Positions 1 through 7,314 of a stretch of DNA of 12,465 nt are shown here, piece by piece; the first letter of the stretch is position 1, and each line of letters opens with the position of its first letter. Both the position numbers and the translations under genes were made by a program. Source of the DNA: Candidatus Aminicenantota bacterium (GTDB lineage Bacteria > Acidobacteriota > Aminicenantia > Aminicenantales > Aminicenantaceae); contig JAFGNQ010000189.1 in the NCBI GenBank assembly GCA_016926925.1, positions 1-12,465 on the forward strand, written 5' to 3'. Below the pieces are notes generated by a model, which worked only from the letters and a program-made list of their open reading frames with translations, was not told where the DNA came from and searched no databases.

Positions 1-2
1 AT

Positions 3-338
3 CAAATTTTCCCGGATGCGACTGACATCAAATTCGTTTCTCATAAATTGGTCAGGCCAAGAATCGGAAGCAAGTGCGAGTGGGAGATTTTTACCGGGAA
101 GCAGTTGAAGGAAGGGTGGTCCTTTGTAGGATACGACTATCACGGGGAAACCGGCGGCTTGTGGGGATACAGCATCTTGAAGATGCCTGCAATTGGAAGC
201 CGGGACATAACACTCAAAATTCGTGTTTGGACCGATCCCACGCCCCCTATTGCCGAGCCACCCAAGTGGATTTTTATCCTGAGAAGGCTGTCGATCAAAG
301 GCCCTTGCGATGAAGATGTATCGGAAGCTTTTAAATAA
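3..338 (+). CDS. C-terminal part of an unrecognised protein (cut by the left edge)
   Basis: The reading frame is open from the first complete codon at position 3 to a TAA at 336-338, so the start lies left of the window and about 111 residues are visible. An in-frame TTG at 48 is not needed as a start, because the frame continues upstream without a stop. The fragment has no visible membrane segment. It is rich in aromatic residues and glycine (WSFVGYDYHGETGG, GGLWGYS) and has a proline-rich stretch (DPTPPIAEPPKW) before a basic C-terminus. This alternation suggests a beta-rich domain, but I recognise no family or catalytic motif. It is followed by a 306-base gap with promoter-like elements, so it is probably the last gene of its own transcription unit. 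That the frame is coding is likely but not certain. Confidence 0.5.
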   Translation, partial: QIFPDATDIKFVSHKLVRPRIGSKCEWEIFTGKQLKEGWSFVGYDYHGETGGLWGYSILKMPAIGSRDITLKIRVWTDPTPPIAEPPKWIFILRRLSIKGPCDEDVSEAFK

Positions 339-427
339 ATGGAGCAACCCTTAGAGAATAATGTAAAGACGCTTGACAAAGCAGAAGCACTTCTTGCTCG
401 AATTTGACTGAATTGGCCATGCCCGGA

Positions 428-444
428 TTGGCACAATACTTGCG
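428..444 (+). promoter_or_regulatory. Candidate sigma-54 (RpoN) -24/-12 promoter
   Basis: The sequence TTGGCAC-AATAC-TTGC matches the RpoN consensus core TGGCAC-N5-TTGC at every fixed base. The invariant GG (430-431) and GC (442-443) are 10 bases apart, as required. Transcription would start near 455 and run toward the DinB-like gene, leaving a leader of about 190 bases. An exact match to the ten fixed bases is expected by chance only a few times per 100 windows of this size, counting both strands. No enhancer-binding site for a bEBP activator was identified upstream, so the function is inferred. Confidence 0.42.
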
Positions 445-547
445 CATTTTCTCGTATCTCTTCTTATCGAGTAGAAAAGAAAAAGGACATGAATCGAAGT
501 ACCGTGATTGAATTTATAGATTTTCGCGATTAAAATGTTTTTACGTA

Positions 548-576
548 TTGCCAAATTAGTTTAACCGGATTTTAAA
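548..576 (+). promoter_or_regulatory. Weak sigma-70 type promoter candidate for the DinB-like gene
   Basis: TTGCCA (548-553, 5 of 6 to TTGACA) is followed after 17 bases by TTTAAA (571-576, 4 of 6 to TATAAT). The predicted start near 583 gives a leader of about 60 bases before the strong AGGAGG site at 631-636. The surrounding DNA is AT-rich, so chance matches are common. It is an alternative or addition to the sigma-54 element further upstream. Confidence 0.25.
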
Positions 577-644
577 GAGTCGAAATATTTTGTGCAGAAT
601 CCTTGAGATTCGACCGGACAACTTCAATTTAGGAGGAATTTACT

Positions 645-1217
645 ATGGGGAAATCGAGAATCTCTCGCCGTCGTTTTGTCGGGACCGCCGCCGTCGGAGT
701 CGGAAGCTTGACCCTCGCATCCGCCTCGCGTCTCTTCGCAGGAGGCTCATCATCCATGGTTTCCACTCTGAAAAACGTCTGGATTAAAGCCAAAGAGTAC
801 ACCTTGGAATTCGCCCAGTCTATGCCCGGAGACAAGTACGGTTTCAAGCCTACTCCGGAGGTCTTCTCATACGCTGATCAGTTGCTGCACCTCGCCGGTT
901 CCAATTACTGGTTTTTTGCTACCTTAAGAGGCGAGAAACCTCCGAAACCTGAGGAAGAATTCAAATCGGAGGGCAAGACCAAGGAAGATGTCGTCAGGAT
1001 TGTGGAAGAATCCTTCGCGTACGGGGATGAATTTTTCAACGGATTGACGGATGCGGTTGCCAACGAAGAAGTGAGCGTGGGTAAGAACAAGCTCATCAAG
1101 TGGAAGGTCGCCTTATTCAGCATCGATCATCTCACGCACCATCGCGGACAGCTGGTTGTCTATCTGAGACTCAACGGGATAAAGCCTCCTGAGTACCGTT
1201 CCGGATTTTTCGGCTGA
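645..1217 (+). CDS. Tat-exported DinB/YfiT-superfamily protein
   Basis: The 190-residue product starts with a twin-arginine signal (S7-R8-R9-R10-F11) followed by a hydrophobic stretch at about 12-32 ending in LFAGG, so it should be exported folded by the Tat system. The mature part is a DinB-like four-helix bundle of usual length. The likely metal-binding histidines are H82 (LLHLAGSNYW) and the HxxxH pair H162/H166 (DHLTHHRGQL). The superfamily includes DNA-damage-inducible proteins of unclear role and metal-dependent thiol S-transferases such as BstA/YfiT (bacillithiol) and mycothiol enzymes. The start at 645 is fixed by AGGAGG at 631-636 with eight bases of spacing. It lies upstream of, but not adjacent to, a bacillithiol cluster, which makes a thiol-transferase role worth testing. 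The family call is firm; the substrate is unknown. Confidence 0.85.
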   Translation: MGKSRISRRRFVGTAAVGVGSLTLASASRLFAGGSSSMVSTLKNVWIKAKEYTLEFAQSMPGDKYGFKPTPEVFSYADQLLHLAGSNYWFFATLRGEKPPKPEEEFKSEGKTKEDVVRIVEESFAYGDEFFNGLTDAVANEEVSVGKNKLIKWKVALFSIDHLTHHRGQLVVYLRLNGIKPPEYRSGFFG

Positions 1218-1364
1218 GTTCCACCGCCCTCATTCTCGGATTATTTTGTTACAAGCTGTAGCCTTTCTCTTTTCTTTATGCTGTCTTACTGAATGTGGGA
1301 GCTTTCTATCGTGTTTTCCTTAGGATGCGGTGCACGTTTCCATCTTGTGTTTAGGTCCTTCGAC

Positions 1365-1411
1365 ATTTCCGGATCGATTCGACAGAAAACTATTTAAAAA
1401 GATCCGGAAAT
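1365..1411. repeat. Perfect 11-bp inverted repeat, possible operator
   Basis: The left arm ATTTCCGGATC (1365-1375) and right arm GATCCGGAAAT (1401-1411) are exact reverse complements separated by 25 bases. Each arm contains the palindrome TCCGGA. The right arm lies inside the spacer of a possible promoter for the DUF2911 gene, a usual place for a repressor site. Arm centres are 36 bp apart, which could suit two dimers or a looped protein. There is no T-run after the right arm, so an intrinsic terminator is unlikely. No other copy was noticed in the window. Confidence 0.6.
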
Positions 1412-1421
1412 AGACTATAGT
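1393..1421 (+). promoter_or_regulatory. Possible promoter of the DUF2911 gene
   Basis: TTTAAA (1393-1398, 4 of 6 to the -35 consensus) and TATAGT (1416-1421, 5 of 6 to the -10 consensus) are 17 bases apart. The predicted start near 1428 gives a leader of roughly 40 bases before the ribosome-binding site at 1454-1461. The right arm of the inverted repeat falls between the two hexamers. The -35 is poor, so this is a tentative call supported mainly by position. Confidence 0.3.
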
Positions 1422-1466
1422 AATGACATCTAATTTATAGGGATATTATCGATAAAGGAGGTTGAA

Positions 1467-2048
1467 ATGAAACGTATAAGCTTCGCGATCCTCACATTGA
1501 TGGTTTTCGTTTTCATGGTTTTTCCTTCATCCGGTTTGGCCCAAAAAAACGAAGTCCAGAAAAGCCTGAAAGCCGGTGTCACCCAAAGACTGGGAATTGA
1601 CACCGATGTCACCATCGATTACAGCAGGCCTGGAGTAAAGGGCAGAAAAATATGGGGCGAACTGGTTCCCTATGGACTGGCTCCGGGAAACAAGTATTCC
1701 AATGAAAAGCCTTATCCCTGGCGGGCGGGAGCCAACGAGAATACGACGATGGAATTCTCTAAGGATGTTATTGTCGAAGGAAACAAGCTGCCTGCGGGCA
1801 AATACGGCATACACATGATCCCCGGGGAGAAAGAATGGGTCGTGATCTTCAGTAAAAACAATTCCGCTTGGGGAAGCTTCGCCTATAACCAGGAGGAGGA
1901 TGTGCTCCGTATCACAGTGAAGCCCGTTGAAGCCCCTTTTCAAGAATGGCTGGTCTTCGGTTTTGATGATCTGGCGGGAACGTCCGCAATGGCCTTCCTG
2001 CTCTGGGAAAAACTGAAAGTTCCGTTTAAGATCGAGGTGGCCCAATAA
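1467..2048 (+). CDS. Secreted DUF2911 domain protein
   Basis: The 193-residue product has an N-terminal signal peptide (basic MKR, hydrophobic 5-20, likely cleavage after GLA near residue 25), so it should reach the periplasm or cell surface. The rest is a single DUF2911 domain. Its hallmarks are YSRPGVKGRKIWG (52-64), LVPYGLAPG (66-74), WRAGANENTTMEFS (85-98), LPAGKYGIHMIPG (108-120), and the AWGSF and VLRITVKP blocks (134-153). The start is fixed by AAAGGAGG at 1454-1461. DUF2911 proteins are beta-rich and of unknown biochemical role, common in Bacteroidota and Acidobacteriota. Some relatives carry C-terminal TPR repeats, which are absent here. The gene probably has its own regulated promoter and is separated by 188 bases from the next gene, so a shared operon is uncertain. 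Confidence 0.85.
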   Translation: MKRISFAILTLMVFVFMVFPSSGLAQKNEVQKSLKAGVTQRLGIDTDVTIDYSRPGVKGRKIWGELVPYGLAPGNKYSNEKPYPWRAGANENTTMEFSKDVIVEGNKLPAGKYGIHMIPGEKEWVVIFSKNNSAWGSFAYNQEEDVLRITVKPVEAPFQEWLVFGFDDLAGTSAMAFLLWEKLKVPFKIEVAQ

Positions 2049-2236
2049 GCGGATATTTCACCCGGACGTTGCTCTGAACGCATACGGAATTGAGGGCTTT
2101 TGTAAACAGAATCGTTGAATCTTTAAAGAGGCAGCACGAGAATACGGCTACCCGAAAGAATTGTCTGACTTGGAAAGAATAGTGGGACACCTTCCATACT
2201 GATCGGTTGGATCTTAATACACAAATGGTGACGCAT

Positions 2237-4723
2237 ATGAAAAAAATTGCGGCAGTTGTTTTTTTGCTGGCAATTTTTCCTTGTGCCAAAGCAGCCTCCA
2301 ATCCGGATGGCATTCTGAGATCCGGCGAACTTCAGATTGCACTCCAGAAGCTCGATGTGCTCGGCAGTGTACTTTATCTTGCCGCTCATCCCGATGACGA
2401 GAATACCGCGCTTTTGACCTATTTTTCGAAGGGACGAAAATACAGAGCTGCCTATCTATCGCTCACGCGCGGCAGCGGCGGCCAAAACCTTATCGGTCCG
2501 GAAAAGGGAGCCGAAATCGGGATCATCCGGACTCAGGAGCTCCTGGCGGCACGCCAAATCGATGGTGCCGAGCAGTTTTTTACCCGTGCCGTTGATTTCG
2601 GCTACTCCAAGACTCCCGAAGAGACCTTCGATTTCTGGGAAAAAGAAGACGTTCTGGCCGATGTTGTCTGGGTGATACGCAAATTCCGGCCCGATGTGAT
2701 CGTCACCCGCTTTCCTCCGGACTCAATCAGCGGTCACGGTCACCACATCGCTTCGGCAGTACTTGCCGAAGAGGCATTCAGCGCTGCCGCAGATCCCCAC
2801 AAGTTTCCAAACCAATTGAAATACGTAAAAACCTGGCAGGCGAAAAGGTTGTGCTGGAACAGCTGGCGGCCCGGACCTGAGGAGATAAAAAAAAAGCCCA
2901 AGATCGATACAGGGGAGTATGAGACGCTCTTAGGGCGATCGTATTCGGAAATCGCAGCCGAAAGCAGATCCAAGCACAAAAGCCAGGGTTTCGGAGTAGC
3001 GGCGCGACGCGGCCCGCAGTACGAATACTTCGAACATATAGCAGGAGTCCCGGCGGAAACGGATCTCTTCGATGGAATCGATACGTCGTGGGACAGGGTT
3101 ACAGGCAGTGCAAATGTACGCCGGATGTTGGCCGGGATAATCACATCGTTCGATCCGCAGCATCCCTCAAGATCGATACCCGGACTTCTCAAGGTTTATT
3201 CCGAGATGGGTGTGCTCGATGAGCTTTTTTGGCCGGAAATTAAGAGAGAGGAAGTGCTTCGGATCGTTCAGTCCTGTGCCGGTCTGTGGATGGAGGCTGT
3301 CTCCGATGATTTCGCTGCTGCTCCTGGTGATGAGGTCCGTGTAAAAACAACGATTATCAACCGCTCTGATTTTCCCTTTCAGCTCGACAAGATAGGCATT
3401 CCGGAAGCGGCTTCGGAATTTATTGCCGACACTCTGCTGAAAAAAAATAATCCGGTTACCAAAGAGTGCACGTTCCGGATTCCCAAAGACTGTCCCATTT
3501 CCCAACCTTATTGGCTGGCCGATATGCCCAAGAAAGGCTTGTTTTCGATCCGAGAACAGAATTTCATCGGATGCGCCGTAATCCCGCCCCCCGTTTCCGT
3601 AAAAATCACTCTGAGCACTGACGGAAAGTCTTTGGGCTATTCCTTGCCCATATTCTTTCGATGGACGGACAGGGTAGCTGGAGAACTTTACCGTCCCCTG
3701 GAGATTAGACCGGCCGTCACGATCGAGATAGATCGCAAAGTCATGGTTTTTTCTTCGGAAGAACCGGCAGAAATTGAAATCAAAGTGAAAAGCCACTCTC
3801 CAAACATATCAGGAAATGTCAGGCTTAAAGGGACTGAAAAGTGGCGGATAACACCGGCCCTCATTCCATTTTCATTGCCGGCTAAGTACGATGAAACCCA
3901 AGTCACGTTTCTGGTGACTCCTCCCAAGAGCGCCAACGAAGCGGTTTTGATTGCGGAAGCGAAGGTCGAAGGAGAAAAGATCGACCGGTCTTTAGTGGAG
4001 ATTTCCTACCCGCACATTAAAATGCAGTCCTATTTTCCGCAGAGCCTGGTGAAAGTGGTTAGGGAAGACATCGAAAGAGTGGGATACAGGATCGGCTATA
4101 TCATGGGAGCCGGAGATGAAGTGGAAAACAGCTTGATCAACCTGGGTTATGATGTGCAAGATCTGAGTGATGAGATGCTGGAACAAATGGAGCTTTCTCA
4201 GTTCGATGCCATCATAACCGGAATCAGAGCCTACAACACCAGGGAACGTCTTAAATACCTGCAAGAAAAACTTCTGAAATATGTAGAGGGCGGTGGAACC
4301 CTGATCGTCCAGTACAATGTCGCTCGAGATCTGCAAACTGAGAATATCGGCCCCTATCCCTTCACCATCGGGAGAGATCGCGTGAGTGAGGAGTCGGCTC
4401 CGGTCTCGTTTCCGAATCCGGCACATCCTCTGCTGATTTTTCCCAATAAGATCACGCAAAAAGATTTCGATGGCTGGGCTCAGGAGAGAGGCTTGTATTT
4501 TGCCTCTCAATGGGATGAGAGGTATGAGCCCGTAATTTCTTCACATGACACGAATGAATCTGAGAAAAGAGGGGGATTGCTGTACGCTCGTTTCGGAAAA
4601 GGCGTATTCATTTACACAAGCTACTCCTGGTTTCGGCAGCTTCCGGCAGGCGTGCCCGGAGCGCTCCGTCTTTTCGCAAACTTGATCGCTGCGGGGAAGT
4701 ACGATGATCGATCAGCGCATTGA
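2237..4723 (+). CDS. Exported PIG-L/LmbE-family deacetylase with a glutamine-amidotransferase-like C-terminal domain
   Basis: This is an 828-residue, three-part protein. A signal peptide (MKKIAAVVFLLAIFPCAKA, cleavage near 19) directs export. The N-terminal catalytic domain (about 40-280) is PIG-L/LmbE type, with the zinc motif AHPDDE (50-55), a late histidine cluster GHGHH (166-170) and a conserved RSYSEIAAESRSKHKSQGFG block (234-253). PIG-L enzymes are zinc-dependent N-deacetylases or amidases acting on GlcNAc-type sugars or thiol conjugates. A beta-rich middle region follows (about 330-600). The end (about 615-818) resembles ThuA/class I glutamine amidotransferase folds (YRIGYIMGAGD, EGGGTLIVQYN, GKGVFIYTSYSWFRQLPAG), without an obvious catalytic cysteine. 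Upstream in-frame TTG (2207) and ATG (2225) exist; ATG 2237 is chosen because the signal peptide starts there, with a weak GGTGA at 2228-2232. Its 3' end overlaps the next gene by 20 bases. The substrate is unknown. Confidence 0.85.
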   Translation: MKKIAAVVFLLAIFPCAKAASNPDGILRSGELQIALQKLDVLGSVLYLAAHPDDENTALLTYFSKGRKYRAAYLSLTRGSGGQNLIGPEKGAEIGIIRTQELLAARQIDGAEQFFTRAVDFGYSKTPEETFDFWEKEDVLADVVWVIRKFRPDVIVTRFPPDSISGHGHHIASAVLAEEAFSAAADPHKFPNQLKYVKTWQAKRLCWNSWRPGPEEIKKKPKIDTGEYETLLGRSYSEIAAESRSKHKSQGFGVAARRGPQYEYFEHIAGVPAETDLFDGIDTSWDRVTGSANVRRMLAGIITSFDPQHPSRSIPGLLKVYSEMGVLDELFWPEIKREEVLRIVQSCAGLWMEAVSDDFAAAPGDEVRVKTTIINRSDFPFQLDKIGIPEAASEFIADTLLKKNNPVTKECTFRIPKDCPISQPYWLADMPKKGLFSIREQNFIGCAVIPPPVSVKITLSTDGKSLGYSLPIFFRWTDRVAGELYRPLEIRPAVTIEIDRKVMVFSSEEPAEIEIKVKSHSPNISGNVRLKGTEKWRITPALIPFSLPAKYDETQVTFLVTPPKSANEAVLIAEAKVEGEKIDRSLVEISYPHIKMQSYFPQSLVKVVREDIERVGYRIGYIMGAGDEVENSLINLGYDVQDLSDEMLEQMELSQFDAIITGIRAYNTRERLKYLQEKLLKYVEGGGTLIVQYNVARDLQTENIGPYPFTIGRDRVSEESAPVSFPNPAHPLLIFPNKITQKDFDGWAQERGLYFASQWDERYEPVISSHDTNESEKRGGLLYARFGKGVFIYTSYSWFRQLPAGVPGALRLFANLIAAGKYDDRSAH

Positions 4724-4850
4724 TAACAAGGACACGGATCGGGAAAAACCGCCCATCCTGTCGTCGTGGAACCGGTTGTATGCGGCTGTGTTGCTGAATT
4801 TGGCCCTGCTCATCGGCCTCTTTTATCTCATCACCAAGGTGTTTGAATGA
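4704..4850 (+). CDS. Small single-span membrane protein, 48 residues
   Basis: This short frame begins inside the end of the deacetylase gene (20-base overlap) and stops at an ATGA junction, where its TGA overlaps the ATG of bshC. It has its own ribosome-binding site (GGGGAAG, 4693-4699). The product has a charged, probably cytoplasmic N-terminus (1-17), a proline pair, then SSWNRLY and one hydrophobic helix (about 25-43, LYAAVLLNLALLIGLFYLI) with a short KVFE tail. The double overlap argues that it is translated and coupled to bshC. I do not recognise a named family. Small membrane proteins can act as accessory subunits of transporters, so a partner role with the symporter at the end of the run is possible but unproven. 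Confidence 0.72.
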   Translation: MIDQRIDNKDTDREKPPILSSWNRLYAAVLLNLALLIGLFYLITKVFE

Positions 4851-6472
4851 CGGGTTTCGCTTCACTGCACGACCTCCCGCGTACATCTCATCTGTACCAG
4901 GATTACGTCTATCGCTACCCAAAAGTCGGTGAATTCTTCAACGGAAACTTTCGAGATCCAAAGGCATTCCAGCGATTGACAGAGGAAGTCATGTCACGAC
5001 CATTGCCGCGGGAAGAGTTGGTCACGATATTGAGAGAACAAAATCAACGTTTCGGGTGTGGGAGCGAGACGCTCCGCAATATCGAAACCCTTGCCAGGAA
5101 CGACGGGTGTGCCGTTGTCACCGGACAACAGGTGGGATTGTTTTCAGGCCCGCTTTACACGATCTACAAAAGCCTGACAGCGATCAAACTCTCCGAGTAT
5201 TTGAACCAGTGCTGTCCCGGATGCTTCGTGCCTGTATTCTGGCTGGCATCGGACGATCACGATTTTGCGGAGATCGATCATGTAGATCTGCTGACTCAAA
5301 ATAATGAGATTGAAAAAGTCCTTTGCCCGGCAGGTCCCTCACTTCGAAAATTGCCGGCATCGAAGATCCTATTGTTACCGGAGATACGGGATTGCATCCG
5401 GCATCTCCAGGAATTGACTCATGATTCCGAATTCAAACAGGACATCCTGGCCCGTTTGGGCGAGGCCTATAAGCCGGGCCGGTCGTTTGCCGATGCTTTT
5501 GCGATATGGATGACTTATCTGTTCAAATCTTATGGTCTTATCTTCATCGATGCCGCCCACGAAGGCTTGAAGAATCTGGGAAAAAATGTTTTTCACTGCG
5601 AGATTGCCGGTGATTCACCCTCCACGCGAACGGCACTCGAAGCTTCGAACAGGCTGTATACGGCCGGATACGATACGCAAATTCCTCTGCATGAGGATGT
5701 GTTGAACCTGTTTTTTGCAGAGGAGGAGAGACGGACCATTCAAGTGAAGGGAAGCGGTTTTGCCCTCAAAGAGCCGTACCGCGAATATAAAAAGGGTGAT
5801 CTCCTCGATATCCTGGAACAGAGTCCGCATGCATTCAGTCCCAATGTCCTGCTGCGTCCCCTCTATCAAGACGCACTTTTGCCTACCGTCGCCTATGTCG
5901 GCGGGCCTTCGGAGATTGCCTATTTTGCCCAGATGAAAGGAGTTTATGCGAGTTTTGAACTGCCGATGCCCGTGATTTATCCGCGAAAGTCGGTCACTCT
6001 TCTGGAGAGAAAAATTGGGAAACTGTGCGACAGCTTTGGTTTGCGGATTCAGGATATCTGGGTAAGAGGAGATCGAATAATCAGTGACACAGTCAGGAAA
6101 CAGATTCCCGATGCCATCCTTAAAGGCATCCAAAACGCTGCGGATAATCTGAAAAAAAACTTCGATATGCTCATGCAAGACCTAGTAGATCTCGACCCGA
6201 CTCTCGAGAAGTCGGCCATGTCTTCCTTCGGGAAAGCCGAGAGGCAGTTGAAGCTTTTGGAAGCCAAAGTGCTCCAGGCTTTAAAAAAAAGAAACAGTGT
6301 TGTCACCCGGCAGTTGCATAAAGTCAAAAACAGCCTCTATCCGAAAGATCGATTGCAGGAACGGGTATTCAACATCACACCGTTTCTCATAAAATACGGT
6401 CATTCCTTGATTGATAACCTGAATGAAAGAATTGATATCGGCAATTATGATCACCAGGTGATACGATTCTAA
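4847..6472 (+). CDS. bshC: Bacillithiol biosynthesis cysteine-adding enzyme BshC
   Basis: BshC adds L-cysteine to GlcN-malate in the last step of bacillithiol synthesis in the cytoplasm. The 541-residue length fits the family. Landmarks are the nucleotide-binding-like stretch VVTGQQVGLFSGPLYTIYK (about 90-108), the block PVFWLASDDHDFAEID (about 129-144), RPLYQDALLPTVAYVGGPSE (about 336-355) and PMPVIYPRKS (about 372-381). A helical, probably coiled-coil region of about 80 residues (about 425-505) precedes a C-terminal block ending in QVIRF. The start is an ATG sharing ATGA with the small membrane-protein gene, with AAGGTG at 4836-4841. The gene heads bshC-bshB1-bshA, an order that gives a complete pathway. 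The identification is strong. Confidence 0.95.
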   Translation: MTGFASLHDLPRTSHLYQDYVYRYPKVGEFFNGNFRDPKAFQRLTEEVMSRPLPREELVTILREQNQRFGCGSETLRNIETLARNDGCAVVTGQQVGLFSGPLYTIYKSLTAIKLSEYLNQCCPGCFVPVFWLASDDHDFAEIDHVDLLTQNNEIEKVLCPAGPSLRKLPASKILLLPEIRDCIRHLQELTHDSEFKQDILARLGEAYKPGRSFADAFAIWMTYLFKSYGLIFIDAAHEGLKNLGKNVFHCEIAGDSPSTRTALEASNRLYTAGYDTQIPLHEDVLNLFFAEEERRTIQVKGSGFALKEPYREYKKGDLLDILEQSPHAFSPNVLLRPLYQDALLPTVAYVGGPSEIAYFAQMKGVYASFELPMPVIYPRKSVTLLERKIGKLCDSFGLRIQDIWVRGDRIISDTVRKQIPDAILKGIQNAADNLKKNFDMLMQDLVDLDPTLEKSAMSSFGKAERQLKLLEAKVLQALKKRNSVVTRQLHKVKNSLYPKDRLQERVFNITPFLIKYGHSLIDNLNERIDIGNYDHQVIRF

Positions 6473-6550
6473 TCTGAAGGACATGGATGGTCAGAGCATT
6501 TTGAGGATTTCGCATTGCATATGGATACGCATGAAGGTGTACGGTTTTAA

Positions 6551-6556
6551 AAGGAG
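6551..6556 (+). promoter_or_regulatory. Ribosome-binding site fixing the GTG start of bshB1
   Basis: AAGGAG lies six bases before GTG 6563. The overlapping ATG at 6561 is out of frame and reaches a TAG after three codons, so GTG must be the start. Confidence 0.7.
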
Positions 6557-6562
6557 ATCGAT

Positions 6563-7300
6563 GTGGATTTAGATGCTTTAGCTTTTGGGGCCCATGCCGA
6601 CGATGTAGAGTTGGCCTGTTCCGGCACGTTGATAAAACTGGCTTCTCTTGGGTACAAAACCGGAGTGATCACGCTGACTCAAGGAGAGATGGCCACCCGG
6701 GGAAATGCCGCCATTCGTGCCCAGGAGTTCGCCAGAGCCGCCGAGATAATGGGGTTATCGGTGCACAAAATGCTGGACATCCCCGATGGTCGGGTTGAGG
6801 TGGACTGGGCGAATAAGCTTAAAATCATCAGGGAAATTCGAGCCCATAAGCCAAGGATCGTATTGGCTCCCTATTGGATCTCTCGTCATCCGGATCATGC
6901 CAGTGCTTCTCATTTGGTGCGCGAATCGGCCTATCTGGCCGGTCTGAAAAAATTGGATACGGGCCAGGATTCTTTCCGGCCCTTCAAGGTCATTTTCTAC
7001 CAGACCCGGTTCGAGTTCAAACCATCCTTTGTCGTCGACATCTCGGATTTTCATGACCGGAAGAAGGCATCCATTCTGGCCTACAAATCTCAATTCTATG
7101 ACAGACAGAAAGCTGAAACCGGGGATGGCGAAACTCTCATTGCACGGCCTGACTTTTTGGAAAGAATTGAAACGCGGGACAAACAATACGGAACCTATAT
7201 CGGCGTCAAATACGGCGAGCCCTTCCTGGTACGGGAAGCCATGAAAATCGATGACCCCGTTGCGTTTTTCGGACCCGAATATTTGTTCACTATTCCATGA
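6563..7300 (+). CDS. bshB1: Bacillithiol biosynthesis deacetylase BshB1
   Basis: BshB1 removes the acetyl group from GlcNAc-malate to give GlcN-malate, the second step of bacillithiol synthesis. It is a cytoplasmic PIG-L/LmbE zinc enzyme; there is no signal peptide. The 245 residues match the family length. Predicted zinc ligands are H11 and D14 (in AHADDVE) and H112 (in SRHPDH), with D13 as the likely catalytic base. Alanine in place of the usual proline in AHPDD is normal for BshB1 proteins. Other family blocks are LTQGEMATRGN (38-48), the YKSQFY stretch, and GVKYGEPF near the C-terminus. The start is GTG with AAGGAG six bases upstream. It lies 90 bases after bshC and 79 before bshA. Confidence 0.94.
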   Translation: MDLDALAFGAHADDVELACSGTLIKLASLGYKTGVITLTQGEMATRGNAAIRAQEFARAAEIMGLSVHKMLDIPDGRVEVDWANKLKIIREIRAHKPRIVLAPYWISRHPDHASASHLVRESAYLAGLKKLDTGQDSFRPFKVIFYQTRFEFKPSFVVDISDFHDRKKASILAYKSQFYDRQKAETGDGETLIARPDFLERIETRDKQYGTYIGVKYGEPFLVREAMKIDDPVAFFGPEYLFTIP

Positions 7301-7314
7301 TGCCGGGTGAAGGA

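Larger units (their letters stand above)
339..644. other. Gene-free intergenic region with promoter-like elements
   Basis: No convincing gene on either strand. Only short AT-rich frames without a good ribosome-binding site were seen. The region holds a sigma-54 type element (428-444), a weaker sigma-70 candidate (548-576) and two small nested inverted repeats near the 3' end: GTCGAA (579-584) with TTCGAC (609-614), and GAATC (597-601) with GATTC (607-611). The inverted repeats would sit in the leader of the DinB-like gene and share bases, so they could form alternative hairpins. They are short enough to be chance. Confidence 0.6.

Noticed and set aside
373..378. Perfect TTGACA hexamer as a -35 box
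   Set aside because: At 16-18 bases downstream the sequence (around GCTCGA) has no resemblance to a -10 box, so no complete promoter is present.
380..399. Hairpin AGCAGAAG / CTTCTTGCT as a terminator of the left-edge gene
   Set aside because: The loop would be only about two bases, one base is bulged, and no T-run follows.
1527..2045. Long minus-strand open frame opposite the DUF2911 gene
   Set aside because: It lies wholly inside a gene with a signal peptide, strong ribosome-binding site and clear family motifs. The antisense product has no recognisable features. The same applies to other antisense frames inside the large genes.
2154..2180. Direct repeat GAAAGAAT (2154-2161 and 2173-2180) before the PIG-L gene
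   Set aside because: Eight A-rich bases repeated once can easily be chance, and no matching promoter could be placed beside it.
6590..6610. AHADD instead of AHPDD in BshB1 as a damaged active site
   Set aside because: The zinc-binding H and D residues are intact, and alanine at this position is usual in BshB1-type enzymes.
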